From the NCBI GenBank assembly GCA_039819665.1, contig JBCBRM010000006.1:137238-201237 (forward strand): a stretch of 64,000 nucleotides of DNA, in the 5' to 3' direction. Shown in pieces: positions 43,625 through 53,107 of the stretch; positions within the stretch are counted from its first letter, which is position 1; each line of letters begins with the position of its first letter. A program made the translations under genes and the position numbers. The stretch is from JAWPMV01 sp039819665. GTDB lineage: Bacteria; Bacteroidota; Bacteroidia; J057. The notes under the pieces are model-generated. The model saw only the letters and a list, made by a program, of their open reading frames with translations, did no database searches and was not told the DNA's origin.

Positions 43625-44515
43625 TCAAGAGGATTTATTCATTTCGGCAGTTACCAAAGGTAAACGAGGGTCTTGTCCTTTCCAGCTTCCGTAAATCCAT
43701 TCATGATCCGGGTCGTCCGTATTAGCCAGAGACTGATCACTTCCTGTGAGAAAGTTGAGGTAATAGACATTATAACCATGACAAGCTACTACCGGATGAT
43801 ATCCTTTGGGCACAAGGACTATGTCATTATTCCTGGCCCGGACCATTTCATCCAAACTTCGATCATAGGTATATACTTGCTGAATGGCATAGCCTTGTGG
43901 TTTATCGATTTTGTAGAAATAAACTTCTTCCAAACGAGCTTCCAGCACATTTCCGTCTTCATCCAGAATTCTTTCATCATGCTTATGGGCAGGAAATGAA
44001 CTCCAATTTCCGGAAGGGGTATATACTTCCACGCAAACCAGGCGATGGCAGTCAAAGCCGGGCTGCAGTAAGCTATTGATCTGGCGATTGGCGTTGTCTC
44101 CTCCCCGAATTTCGATCGCACATTCTTCGGGTCGTTTTAGGTATGCGGGGTGATCTTCATCGGTTTCGCACCATCCAATGGCTATGTCAAGTTCCTCACT
44201 ATCAGCAGTCAGGGTAAAGCTGGTATTTCTGGGAAGATAAAGGCTATGCGCGATGCCGCTAAATACATCCTTTCTTCCATTTTTCGTGGACCATTTTCCC
44301 TTATCTGAGTTTACTGAAAAATTTCCGCCCAATAAAATGATTGCATATTCATTGTTTTCGGTTTCTTGTCTCCAGGTCTCTCCTTTTTTCATTGTTTTAG
44401 CCTGGAAGTTGAGAAATTCCCAATCGGCTTCTTCTCTTCTAATGTCCTGATAGATTCCATAAGGATTATCCATTTGCGCTTTTGCTAGCAGGGGGCTTTT
44501 GTCTGATCGGATCAT
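43625..44515 (-). CDS. iolB: 5-deoxy-glucuronate isomerase
   Basis: 296 residues, cupin-fold enzyme of the IolB family. Features include YAIILLGGNFSV, SLYLPRNTSFTL, WSSFPAHKHDERI (metal-binding His cluster) and KIDKPQGYAIQQVYTYDRSLDE. It converts 5-deoxy-glucuronate to 2-deoxy-5-keto-gluconate, following IolD. It starts 6 nt after the iolG-like stop and ends 1 nt before iolC. Confidence 0.93.
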   Translation of the reverse strand: MIRSDKSPLLAKAQMDNPYGIYQDIRREEADWEFLNFQAKTMKKGETWRQETENNEYAIILLGGNFSVNSDKGKWSTKNGRKDVFSGIAHSLYLPRNTSFTLTADSEELDIAIGWCETDEDHPAYLKRPEECAIEIRGGDNANRQINSLLQPGFDCHRLVCVEVYTPSGNWSSFPAHKHDERILDEDGNVLEARLEEVYFYKIDKPQGYAIQQVYTYDRSLDEMVRARNNDIVLVPKGYHPVVACHGYNVYYLNFLTGSDQSLANTDDPDHEWIYGSWKGQDPRLPLVTAEMNKSS

Positions 44516-44521
44516 GCCTAT

Positions 44522-45541
44522 TTATCTAATGATTATTTCCAGTTGTTTTGAATGAAATGAATGGGTCATGGCAGTAGTAGTGCGGGTAGCTTCGGTAGCA
44601 TCAGAGATTTTCAACTCAGGTTCTCTCCCTTCTTGCAAACAATCTATAAAATCCTGAGCCATGAGTAAAAAAGCTTCTTCAAATCGATCCCAAAAAGTCT
44701 CTACGCATTCTTTTCTAGCTCCATACTGGTCATAAATTTCTACCCGATTGATTCCTGCAGGTCGACCAATCCGCAAACTACCCTCTGTACCTGTGATTTC
44801 GGTATACGTATCATGTCCGTGCATGGCAGTTCTCGAAGCATGGATAATGGCCATTCCTCCTTTCTCAAATCGACACGTACTACTTACATTATCCGCATCC
44901 CCAATATCTGCAAAGCCCGGATATTTATAAGCTCCTCCCAGGGACCATATCTCACTCACATTATCTTGCAAATACCATCGAGCCAGATCTACATCATGTA
45001 CATTATAATCATGAAAGAGTCCTCCGCTACTACCCGCATATTCCAACTGAAAACCTGCCAGCGTATCTTTATCTACCGTCTGCGAACGAACCATAAACAC
45101 TTCTCCGATAGCTCCTGATTTCACCTTCTCCCAGGCATAGCGATAACTTTTATCAAAACGTCTCACAAAACCTACTACTGCTTTTTGATGCGGGTACTTG
45201 GCGGCAACAGTCTCTACTTTCAGACAATCTTCTATACTTATGGCTAAAGGTTTTTCACTAAAGACATGAAAACCAGCTTCCAGAGCCTTAATCATATGCT
45301 CTGCATGCATATTAGTTGAACTAACTACAAAAATGGCATCCAGTAGGTCAAGCTTTAGCATCTCCTCATAGCTTTCATAGCAGTTTTCTACGCCCACTTC
45401 CTTTTTCGCCCACTCCAATTCTTCTTTAACCAAACTACAGGCAGCCAGCAGTTCTGCATTGCGAATTTTGAAGGCTATATTCTCCGCATAGGATTTTCCT
45501 AAGCGTCCTAGACCGACTATGCCTATGTTGGTTTTTTTCAT
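44522..45541 (-). CDS. inositol dehydrogenase-like Gfo/Idh/MocA oxidoreductase (second IolG-like)
   Basis: 339 residues from the ATG at 45541 (MKKTNIGIVGLGRLGKSYAE). A longer frame would run into the GTGTTGG hairpin repeat and is rejected. EKP motif in VFSEKPLAIS and catalytic HDVDLARW fit inositol dehydrogenases. It may be a scyllo-inositol or other isomer dehydrogenase complementing iolG at 41416-42423. It lies between iolE and iolB. Confidence 0.88.
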   Translation of the reverse strand: MKKTNIGIVGLGRLGKSYAENIAFKIRNAELLAACSLVKEELEWAKKEVGVENCYESYEEMLKLDLLDAIFVVSSTNMHAEHMIKALEAGFHVFSEKPLAISIEDCLKVETVAAKYPHQKAVVGFVRRFDKSYRYAWEKVKSGAIGEVFMVRSQTVDKDTLAGFQLEYAGSSGGLFHDYNVHDVDLARWYLQDNVSEIWSLGGAYKYPGFADIGDADNVSSTCRFEKGGMAIIHASRTAMHGHDTYTEITGTEGSLRIGRPAGINRVEIYDQYGARKECVETFWDRFEEAFLLMAQDFIDCLQEGREPELKISDATEATRTTTAMTHSFHSKQLEIIIR

Positions 45542-45615
45542 TATTAACGTACTGATGTGTTGGGGTGCTGGTGTGTTGGAGTTGAATATAATCAGACGCC
45601 AAAACTCCAACACGT
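45541..45615. repeat. GTGTTGG hairpin repeat between iolE and the iolG-like gene
   Basis: GTGTTGGAGTT (45573-45583) and AACTCCAACAC (45603-45613) form a perfect 11-bp stem with a 19-nt loop; GATGTGTTGGGGTGCTG precedes it. It lies between coding regions of an operon, downstream of iolE, so it may stabilise or partly terminate the transcript. Related words occur in elements A/B and at 27779-27920 and 63730-63780. Confidence 0.6.
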
Positions 45616-46518
45616 TTATCTCCCTAATCTATCTTTAATAAACGCCCTTGCCATTTTTGCATATTTCAAAGGATTGGCTTTAGCCGGATCTTGTTCGGCT
45701 TCTATTACGATCCAACCTTCGTACTTACTCTTATTCAAGACCCCAAAAAGGGCATCATAATCAATGCAGCCCTCCGGATCACCAGGAACGGTAAAGACTC
45801 CGTTTTTGACGGCTTTCAGAAAACTCCATTTTTCGTCCTTAACTTTTTGCAGGATATTGGGTCTGACATCTTTTAGGTGGATATGAGCGGTGCGTGATAG
45901 ATATTTTTCCAGGGCTTTTACGGGATTCTCTCCAGCGAAAGTAAAATGTCCACAATCGTAATTGAGCCAGACGTAATTGGGGTCTGTCCCATCCAGCAAG
46001 CGATCCGTCTCCTCCACCGTTTGGATAGCGGTTCCCATATGATGGTGAAAAGCCAATCGTATCCCTCTATCATGGGCCATTTTCCCCAACTCATTTAATT
46101 TGCTACAATAGTCTTTCCATGCATCCGCTCCTTCAAGCATGCCTTTCCCTTCAAAAACCGGCACATCCATTTTCCCCTGACAACTATTACCTGTTTCTCC
46201 TCCACCTATTATTTTAGATCCCACTGATTGAAGAAAATCCAGTAAAGCTGAGAAGTTCCTTTTATTTTCGTCCAAAGATTTAGAGGTCAATTCATAGCTA
46301 AACCACTGATTACAGATTCTCAAGCCCCGCAACTCGAGTGCGTTTCTAAGAGTATGAGTATCCCGAGGATACTTATTTCCTACCTCACATCCTTCGTAGC
46401 CGGCAAGGGCCATCTCACTTATACATTGCTCGAAGGGAATTTCTCCTCCAAGCTCTGGCATATCATCATTGGTCCAAATAATGGGTGCAGCACCTATCCT
46501 GATCTTGTTTACATCCAT
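45616..46518 (-). CDS. iolE: myo-inosose-2 dehydratase
   Basis: 300 residues from the ATG at 46518 (MDVNKIRIGAAPIIWTNDDM); TTG 9 nt upstream is less likely. The TIM-barrel dehydratase has GAAPIIWTNDDMPELGG, YEGCEVGNKYP, LAFHHHMGTAIQT and NYDCGHFTFAGE, with VIEAEQDP near the C-terminus. It dehydrates 2-keto-myo-inositol to the trihydroxycyclohexane-dione used by IolD. It starts 5 nt after the iolD stop. Confidence 0.93.
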   Translation of the reverse strand: MDVNKIRIGAAPIIWTNDDMPELGGEIPFEQCISEMALAGYEGCEVGNKYPRDTHTLRNALELRGLRICNQWFSYELTSKSLDENKRNFSALLDFLQSVGSKIIGGGETGNSCQGKMDVPVFEGKGMLEGADAWKDYCSKLNELGKMAHDRGIRLAFHHHMGTAIQTVEETDRLLDGTDPNYVWLNYDCGHFTFAGENPVKALEKYLSRTAHIHLKDVRPNILQKVKDEKWSFLKAVKNGVFTVPGDPEGCIDYDALFGVLNKSKYEGWIVIEAEQDPAKANPLKYAKMARAFIKDRLGR

Positions 46519-46523
46519 AATAT

Positions 46524-48443
46524 TCAATCTGCCCAGGATTCAGAATCAATGGGCGGTTTAAGGTAATATCTTTGATTTTTTCTTTGTTGCTCGTATTCCT
46601 CAAAAGCCTCTTTTACGCCTGTACTTTCTGAAACTTCTGAGACCGGTACTTCCCACCAACTATAGCCTTCCATTCCCTGGTAGCGATCTACCTCTACATA
46701 GATGACAGTTGTTCGATCCGTGGTTTTGGCCTCTTCCATCCTGGCTTCAAACTCCTGAATATCATTTGCTCTCAGCACTATTGCCCCCAGAGACTCTGCA
46801 TTCTTCGCCAGGTCAACCGGTAGGTATTGTTGGCTGGCTTCTTCCTGATTGATCTCATCACCTGCAATCCGATTTTTTTCTTTATCCCGGTACAAATAAC
46901 GGGTACCGAAGCCTTCAGTCCCCAAAGAGCGCGATAATCCTCCAATGCTTGCAAATCCGTGGTTATTGATTAGGACAAGGATGAGCTTCATTCCTTCCTG
47001 TATGGAAGTGATGATTTCCTGTGCCAACATAAGGTAACTCCCATCCCCGACCATGACATAGACCTCCCTTTCGGGTGCTGCCATTTTTGCGCCTAATCCT
47101 CCGGCTATTTCGTAGCCCATGCAGGAGTAGCCGTATTCCAAATGAAAGTTTTTAGGATGCCTTGCTCGCCAGGCCTTATGCAAATCTCCGGGCATACTCC
47201 CCGCTGCACAAATCATGATGGCTTCCGGATCAGAAAGTTCATTTACCCTTCCTATCACTTCCCCCTGGCTAATTCCCGGATAATTAAGATTATAGATTTC
47301 ATCCACTTTGGCATCCCAGGATTTGCTTAGCTCACTCACTCTCGATCTATACTCCGCATCAACCTCATATCCTTGCAAGAGTTGAAATAATTCAGCCAAA
47401 CATACTTTGGCATCAGCCACCAACGGCAAAGCTGAATGTTTATGTGCATCAAAGTCTGCAATATTGATATTGATGAACTTTACGTCTGGATTTTGGAAAA
47501 GAGATTTAGAGGAAGTGGTGAAGTCGCTGTACCTGGTTCCGATGCCTATAATGAGGTCGGCTTCTGCCGGGATCTCAACTCCTCCTGGAGTTCCCGTAAC
47601 ACCAATTGCACCCAGGTTATGTGGGTTATTATATGGCAGGGAGCCTTTCCCGGCAAAAGTTTCAGATACCGGAATTCCTGTTTGATTTACCAACTCCTCC
47701 AATATCCTATCAGCTCCTGAATAGATCACTCCTCCTCCGGCAATGATGAGGGGTTTTTTACTGGCTTTGATCCAGGTAGCAGCTTTTTGAAGCATAGCAA
47801 TATCAGGTCTGGGTCGACTGATATGCCAGGTTCTTTTTTCGAAAAGTTCTAAAGGAAAATCAAAAGCTTCGGCCTGGACATCCTGAGGCATAGCCAGGGT
47901 AACTGCTCCTGTCTCAGCCTGAGAGGTAAGGACTCGCATAGCTTCAGGCAATGAAGTAATCAATTGTTCAGCTCGATTGATTCGATCCCAGTATTTGGAG
48001 ACCGGTTTGAAGCAATCATTGGCGGAATGGTCTTGAGAAAAGGTTGATTCTATTTGTTGGAGAACAGGGGCAACATTTCTTCGGGCGAAAATGTCTCCGG
48101 GCAATAGTAGAACGGGTAAGCGATTTACTGTAGCCAGGGCTGCTCCAGTGAGCATATTCGTAGCTCCAGGGCCTATTGAGGAGGTACAGGCAAAAGTAGA
48201 AAGTCGATTCCTTACTTTAGCATAAGCAGCTGCAGAATGAACCATAGACTGTTCATTTCGGCATTGATAATAGGGAAACTCAGGATATTGTTGCAGAGCC
48301 TGACCAAGACCTGCTACATTTCCATGGCCAAAAATACCGAAACAGCCCGCAAAAAATTTCTCCGACATACCATCCCTTTCCACATATTGCTGATGGAGGA
48401 ATTTAATAGTAGCCTGGGCAACGGTGAGTCTTTCTGTTTTCAT
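46524..48443 (-). CDS. iolD: 3D-(3,5/4)-trihydroxycyclohexane-1,2-dione hydrolase
   Basis: 639 residues, thiamine-diphosphate enzyme. The N-terminal catalytic Glu is in YQCRNEQSMVHSAAAYAK. The ThDP/Mg2+ motif is VMVGDGSYLM...LINNHGFASIGGLSRSLG (GDG-x-NN). IolD opens the ring of the inositol-derived dione to make 5-deoxy-glucuronate. It starts 12 nt after the symporter stop and is the first catabolic enzyme of the run. Confidence 0.95.
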   Translation of the reverse strand: MKTERLTVAQATIKFLHQQYVERDGMSEKFFAGCFGIFGHGNVAGLGQALQQYPEFPYYQCRNEQSMVHSAAAYAKVRNRLSTFACTSSIGPGATNMLTGAALATVNRLPVLLLPGDIFARRNVAPVLQQIESTFSQDHSANDCFKPVSKYWDRINRAEQLITSLPEAMRVLTSQAETGAVTLAMPQDVQAEAFDFPLELFEKRTWHISRPRPDIAMLQKAATWIKASKKPLIIAGGGVIYSGADRILEELVNQTGIPVSETFAGKGSLPYNNPHNLGAIGVTGTPGGVEIPAEADLIIGIGTRYSDFTTSSKSLFQNPDVKFININIADFDAHKHSALPLVADAKVCLAELFQLLQGYEVDAEYRSRVSELSKSWDAKVDEIYNLNYPGISQGEVIGRVNELSDPEAIMICAAGSMPGDLHKAWRARHPKNFHLEYGYSCMGYEIAGGLGAKMAAPEREVYVMVGDGSYLMLAQEIITSIQEGMKLILVLINNHGFASIGGLSRSLGTEGFGTRYLYRDKEKNRIAGDEINQEEASQQYLPVDLAKNAESLGAIVLRANDIQEFEARMEEAKTTDRTTVIYVEVDRYQGMEGYSWWEVPVSEVSESTGVKEAFEEYEQQRKNQRYYLKPPIDSESWAD

Positions 48444-48455
48444 TTCAATTCCTCC

Positions 48456-50060
48456 TTAGGTATTGGTTCCAAGTAAAACATAAATCAGGATGGTAATCAC
48501 AACTAAAACCGTACTTACGATTTTTGCATACTTCCATTCCGCCATTTCAACCACACCTATATCTGTAATCACAAAGTTGTTTTGACGAGGATATATGAGG
48601 GAAAATAAATGCATGACAATCACATTTAGGACAAATTCAATTCCCCAGATATGAATAAAATGCATATTTACCTCAAAGGCATAGTACATTAACACATAAA
48701 AAGTCAGGCCGAAAATCAGTCCTGCTTTTGCCCCAGCTGCAGAAACCCTTTTAAAGAAAAATCCTGCTAAAATGACACTTGCCATGGGGATGAAAAAGAT
48801 GCCGTTTAGTTGCTGGAGGAGTTGGTATAAACCTTCTGGGGCATTGGCTACCAATGGGGCGATACCAATAGCAAATACCGCCAATACCGCTGATGTAGCT
48901 TTCCCAATCCAAACAATGCGACTTTCTGAAGCATCAGGTTGCACATACTTTTTATACAAGTCCAGACTGAAAATGGTAGCAGCACTATTTAGGGCACTAT
49001 TGAAGGTACTCAGAATGGCACCGACGATTACCGCCACAAAAAATCCCGTGGCCCAAAGAGGCAATACTTTTTTCACCAATAGAGGATAAATGCTATCCTG
49101 TTCACTATAATAGGTATCTCCGAAATAGTAATATCCAATGATACCCGGAAGTACGATCACCAGGGGAATTAAAATTTTGAGGATACCCGTATATAAAAGT
49201 CCTTTTTGGGCTTCCTTTAAACTAACTGCTCCAAAAACCCGCTGAACCAGGGTTTGATTCATGCACCAGAAGTAGAGCTGGTTGATGATAAGTCCGGTGA
49301 ATAAGACCTCAAAAGGAAGAATCGAATCCCTCGAACCTTCGCCTACCGAAATTTCATCACTTATTACGTTAAACTTTTCCGGAGCATGGTTATAGACCTT
49401 GGATAAACCTTCCAGTATGCTTCCTTCTCCAATGTTCCAAAGCGCAATAAAGGGAACAGCAAGTCCCGCAATCAAGAGTCCATAGCCATTGAGGGTATCA
49501 GTATAAGCTACCATTTTCAAGCCACCAAAAATTGCGTATATCGCTCCAATCGTTCCAACGACTAAAACCGTTAACCATAAGCCCTGACTTTTGCTGATTT
49601 CCAGAAGATTGGATAGATCAAAAATACTTTCAATGTTGATGGCTCCTGTATATAAAACTATGGGGAGCAATGTGCAAACGAAGGATATAATTAACAGCAG
49701 AGCTATCAACGTCCGAGTTACCCCATCAAATCGTTTTTCCAAAAATTCCGGTATGGTGGTAAGGCCCATTTTCAAATAGCGGGGAGCAAAATAAAGAGCC
49801 GTAACGATCAATGCCAGGGTCGAAGTAACTTCCCAGGAAATGATAATCGCACCATTTTTATAAGAGGAGCCATTCATACCGATGAGGTGCTCGGTAGAAA
49901 TATTGGTTAGCAACATGGATCCTGCGATAACAATGCCCGTCAAGCTCCGACCTCCTAAAAAATATCCGTCGCTGGTATCTAGTGGATCCTTGCGCAATTT
50001 CCAGGTGGCATAAGCAGCAACAAAGGCCGTAAATACCAGAAAGCTGAGAAACTGGATCAT
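48456..50060 (-). CDS. sodium:solute symporter family protein, likely inositol importer
   Basis: 534 residues with about 14 hydrophobic segments and SSS features: GYFLGGRSLTGIVIAGSMLLTNISTEHLIGMNG, YAIFGGLKMVAYTDTLNGYG and VGAILSTFNSALNSAATIFSLDLYKK. It resembles the SGLT/SSS branch that takes myo-inositol or galactose. It heads the iol run (12 nt before iolD), so inositol is the best-guess substrate. Its leader is AACACTACTACT directly before the ATG. Confidence 0.9.
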   Translation of the reverse strand: MIQFLSFLVFTAFVAAYATWKLRKDPLDTSDGYFLGGRSLTGIVIAGSMLLTNISTEHLIGMNGSSYKNGAIIISWEVTSTLALIVTALYFAPRYLKMGLTTIPEFLEKRFDGVTRTLIALLLIISFVCTLLPIVLYTGAINIESIFDLSNLLEISKSQGLWLTVLVVGTIGAIYAIFGGLKMVAYTDTLNGYGLLIAGLAVPFIALWNIGEGSILEGLSKVYNHAPEKFNVISDEISVGEGSRDSILPFEVLFTGLIINQLYFWCMNQTLVQRVFGAVSLKEAQKGLLYTGILKILIPLVIVLPGIIGYYYFGDTYYSEQDSIYPLLVKKVLPLWATGFFVAVIVGAILSTFNSALNSAATIFSLDLYKKYVQPDASESRIVWIGKATSAVLAVFAIGIAPLVANAPEGLYQLLQQLNGIFFIPMASVILAGFFFKRVSAAGAKAGLIFGLTFYVLMYYAFEVNMHFIHIWGIEFVLNVIVMHLFSLIYPRQNNFVITDIGVVEMAEWKYAKIVSTVLVVITILIYVLLGTNT

Positions 50061-50131
50061 AGTAGTAGTGTTCTCAGGGAAATTATCAATTTGAGGGATA
50101 AAAGGAAAGCCTTCTTTACGCTTATCTCAAT

Positions 50132-53002
50132 TTAAGTTCTAATTATCTGCAATCCTTCTTTGGAAACAGAGAATTCGACAAATCTAGCTTGCTTGTTTGG
50201 GGGGGAATGATTGAGTTCCTTTTTAATTTTAGCGGCTTCTTCTTTTCCTTTTGCCATGATAAACAAAAACCCTCCTCCTCCTGCACCCAGGAGCTTTGCG
50301 CCATAAATAAAGGGGTCTATTTGCTGCATAATTTGCTCTACCTGGGGAGGATTTGTACCGGAATCAAGGGCTTTATTTAGTTCCCAGGATTTAGCGACCA
50401 TCTTTGCAAAGCGTTCATAGCTTCCATGATTTGCCAATTCATAGGTTTCCTTTCCATGCTGATAAATGCGATGAAGATGCTGCAAATGTTCCTCCGAATT
50501 TAAAAACATACCTCTTACAATCTCTCCCAGAATGTTGTGGGCAATCCTTGTAATGCCTGTGTAATAAAGCAGTAAACGATCTTTATACTCTAGCTCCTCT
50601 AATTTGCTTTCTTCAATGTAATGGATTTCCGGAACTTGATCCTTACCCGCTTTGGTTTCCAAATATTTTAATCCGGGGAACAGGCCTCCATACTGATCTT
50701 GCCAGCCGCCTCCACTAGTAAGCATTTGTTCAAGGACAAGGACTTTATGTCCTATTTCCATCCTGGACCAGCCTAATTTATAAGCCTCTGAAATGGCTCC
50801 AAGAACCGCTGTAGCTAGTATGCTGCTTGTTCCAAGTCCAGATCCTTTGGGTACGGCTGCCAATAGATTTATTTCAAGACCTCTTCCTGCTCTCAGAATC
50901 TGGGCTTCGAGGTTCTCCTCAGGATGTTTGGCATATTCGGGTAGGAAACCAGCCAGAGCAAGAGCGGCTTTGGGGATGGCAAAAGTTTCTCCTAACTGAT
51001 CATACTTCCGGAGCTCCTCAAATGAATTCACCGTTTCGTGCAGGCCCTGATCTATACTATTGAGCTTAAAATGTAGCTTCTCGCTTGACCTGATAATTAC
51101 TTCAATAGGTGGCTGTCCATTGATATTGATGGCTACATTCAAAACCTGCCCCCCATAATTCAAGCAGTAAGGCGGGGTATCACTCCATCCTCCTGCTAAA
51201 TCCATGCGCAGGGGCGCTCGAGCTATTATAAGTTGATCTTCCAACAATCTTTGCTTCGGATTCTGGCGATTTTTCTTGGGCTTTCCTGTTATCAAAGCTC
51301 TCAAAGCCCCAAAAGCCTCCTGCTCCCATTGCTTTGCCTCTTCTTGATCTTTATCACGGAGGTACTCATACATAAACATAGCGGTATGGATCTTATCCAT
51401 GCCTGCTTTTTTGGGTAAAGCATCCGTTCCATCTGGCACCACTCCTAATCTCCAGTATTCAGCAGCCAAAGACGATAAATCCAAACGGCTAATCCATCGA
51501 ATCGAAGTCTTTTCCAGTAACTGGCCCAGATTTACCTTTTTGAATTGGTCTCGTTGTTCATATAATCGCTTTAAATTTGCCTGATTACTCAAGTCTTCAG
51601 CACTTAGTCTTTCTCGCAACCAAAGACTTTTATAGGTTTCATTAGAAATAGGTTGTGGATCAATCATCCATTGGATAAACCCCTCTTCTAATTCATCTTC
51701 CTCTAGTAATGGAAAAATAGCAGTCTTTTGGATATCCTGTTCTAACTCCCAGTTCAGAAGTCTTTTATCGATCTCTCTTTTTTCCATCCATTCCCATATG
51801 GTATTTCCCATCCAGCTGGCTTCAGCAATCTTTTCCTTAAAAAGATCTGAAAAATCATAGGGCCTCAAACAGTACAACCTTTCTCCAACAGGAACTATGT
51901 CTAAACATATATCATCCTGAAAATTAAGTTTCCAATCATTTTCCGGAACTCCAGTGATCATATGCCGACGTCCCAATTTCCATCCTTCTGAAACATGGCT
52001 ATTTTCAATCCAAATATTATCCTGAAAACTATTTAAGGGAATATCAATCTGGGAATTTTGGGTAAAGACCTGTGGATTTTTGATTGATTTTATCTTTTCC
52101 TTCTCTGGAAGGGGGTATAGATTGCGTAGCGCAATAGACGAATGAATCAATTCATCGGTTCGACCAAAATGATAGAATTCTCCTTCAGAAAGCCTGACGA
52201 CAGCGCAAGAAAGTTCCTGAATTTCCGGGTCTTTAATTCTAGGCTCATTCCCTAAATACAAGCCAAATTCTCCATAGAGGTCGTAATAGTTTGGGTGGGT
52301 ATGTTCAAAGCTTTGCTGATTTTCCTGCCAACCACATTTTTTAAATAGGAGCTTCACGGCTTTATCGCTCAATAACCAAATTCCCAAATCGATCAAATAA
52401 TGGTATTCCTGAGCAAGATCGAGGAGTTCTTTCTGACTGGGTTTTTGTAGGCTAAAGGCCCATTCATTTGGAGAGCTGCGAGGCATAAAGAATACTCCAT
52501 GTCTGCTGGCTACTTCTGGTTTTGCCCACAATCCCAGACAAAGCACATCTGCTTCTGGCAAATGAGGTAACTTTCCCGAATTTCGAATCAAGGCATCTCC
52601 ACATGCGATCAGGGTATTGAGTTTGGGAGGAGCTTTTTTCAATAAGGCCTCCAACAAAGGCAATTGCAGGTCAAGTAGATGTTGTCCATACTTTTGTCCT
52701 CTCGCCCAGGAAAGCAGAGGCATCGGAGTCAAAATTTTGCCTGAGGGTGCATAAGCGGGTAACCTTCGGCTTTGTCCTCCAGCATGGATAATTATCCTAT
52801 TTTGTTCCGACAACCAGTCTTGTAACCCCTTACTCCCATCACTGTCTCTCCAGGCTGATTCCAAAATATGAACCGTAGCACCTGCTGATCCTAATTTGGC
52901 CCCTATCGGATCATGTGCACAGAAATAGTCTTCTTTAGACTTATATTCGATCTGGTGAAAATCTTGTGAGAGCTTAGGAGGTAAAGACAGAAGTACACGC
53001 AT
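50132..53002 (-). CDS. fkp: bifunctional L-fucokinase / L-fucose-1-phosphate guanylyltransferase
   Basis: 956 residues, close to the Bacteroides Fkp length. The N-terminal half is a guanylyltransferase with GGQSRRLPAYAPSGKILTPMP (about 77-97). The C-terminal half (about 600-956) is a GHMP kinase: RAPLRMDLAGGWSDTPPYC, VPKGSGLGTSSILATAV and GAGGGGFLFIMAKG. It makes GDP-L-fucose from free fucose and so salvages fucose for surface glycans. It is upstream of the inositol symporter on the same strand (71-nt gap) and divergent from a serine hydrolase. Confidence 0.94.
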   Translation of the reverse strand: MRVLLSLPPKLSQDFHQIEYKSKEDYFCAHDPIGAKLGSAGATVHILESAWRDSDGSKGLQDWLSEQNRIIIHAGGQSRRLPAYAPSGKILTPMPLLSWARGQKYGQHLLDLQLPLLEALLKKAPPKLNTLIACGDALIRNSGKLPHLPEADVLCLGLWAKPEVASRHGVFFMPRSSPNEWAFSLQKPSQKELLDLAQEYHYLIDLGIWLLSDKAVKLLFKKCGWQENQQSFEHTHPNYYDLYGEFGLYLGNEPRIKDPEIQELSCAVVRLSEGEFYHFGRTDELIHSSIALRNLYPLPEKEKIKSIKNPQVFTQNSQIDIPLNSFQDNIWIENSHVSEGWKLGRRHMITGVPENDWKLNFQDDICLDIVPVGERLYCLRPYDFSDLFKEKIAEASWMGNTIWEWMEKREIDKRLLNWELEQDIQKTAIFPLLEEDELEEGFIQWMIDPQPISNETYKSLWLRERLSAEDLSNQANLKRLYEQRDQFKKVNLGQLLEKTSIRWISRLDLSSLAAEYWRLGVVPDGTDALPKKAGMDKIHTAMFMYEYLRDKDQEEAKQWEQEAFGALRALITGKPKKNRQNPKQRLLEDQLIIARAPLRMDLAGGWSDTPPYCLNYGGQVLNVAININGQPPIEVIIRSSEKLHFKLNSIDQGLHETVNSFEELRKYDQLGETFAIPKAALALAGFLPEYAKHPEENLEAQILRAGRGLEINLLAAVPKGSGLGTSSILATAVLGAISEAYKLGWSRMEIGHKVLVLEQMLTSGGGWQDQYGGLFPGLKYLETKAGKDQVPEIHYIEESKLEELEYKDRLLLYYTGITRIAHNILGEIVRGMFLNSEEHLQHLHRIYQHGKETYELANHGSYERFAKMVAKSWELNKALDSGTNPPQVEQIMQQIDPFIYGAKLLGAGGGGFLFIMAKGKEEAAKIKKELNHSPPNKQARFVEFSVSKEGLQIIRT

Positions 53003-53023
53003 GTTCCGGTTTTCCTGAGAACA

Positions 53024-53037
53024 AATCTTGAAAGATT
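53024..53037. promoter_or_regulatory. 14-bp inverted repeat in divergent fkp / serine hydrolase promoter region
   Basis: AATCTT and AAGATT (53024-53029 and 53032-53037) separated by GA, 22 nt upstream of the fkp start. A possible operator between divergent genes; no direct evidence of function. Confidence 0.25.
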
Positions 53038-53107
53038 GGAAATATAATGATTTGCCATCAATTTCATTTATGCGGAGGATTTATTAGCTTCTAAAAAACT
53101 ACACACA

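Noticed and set aside
45542..45613. 24-codon upstream extension of the second iolG-like gene
   Set aside because: It would be read through the GTGTTGG hairpin repeat; MKKTNIGIVGLGRLG is the natural start.
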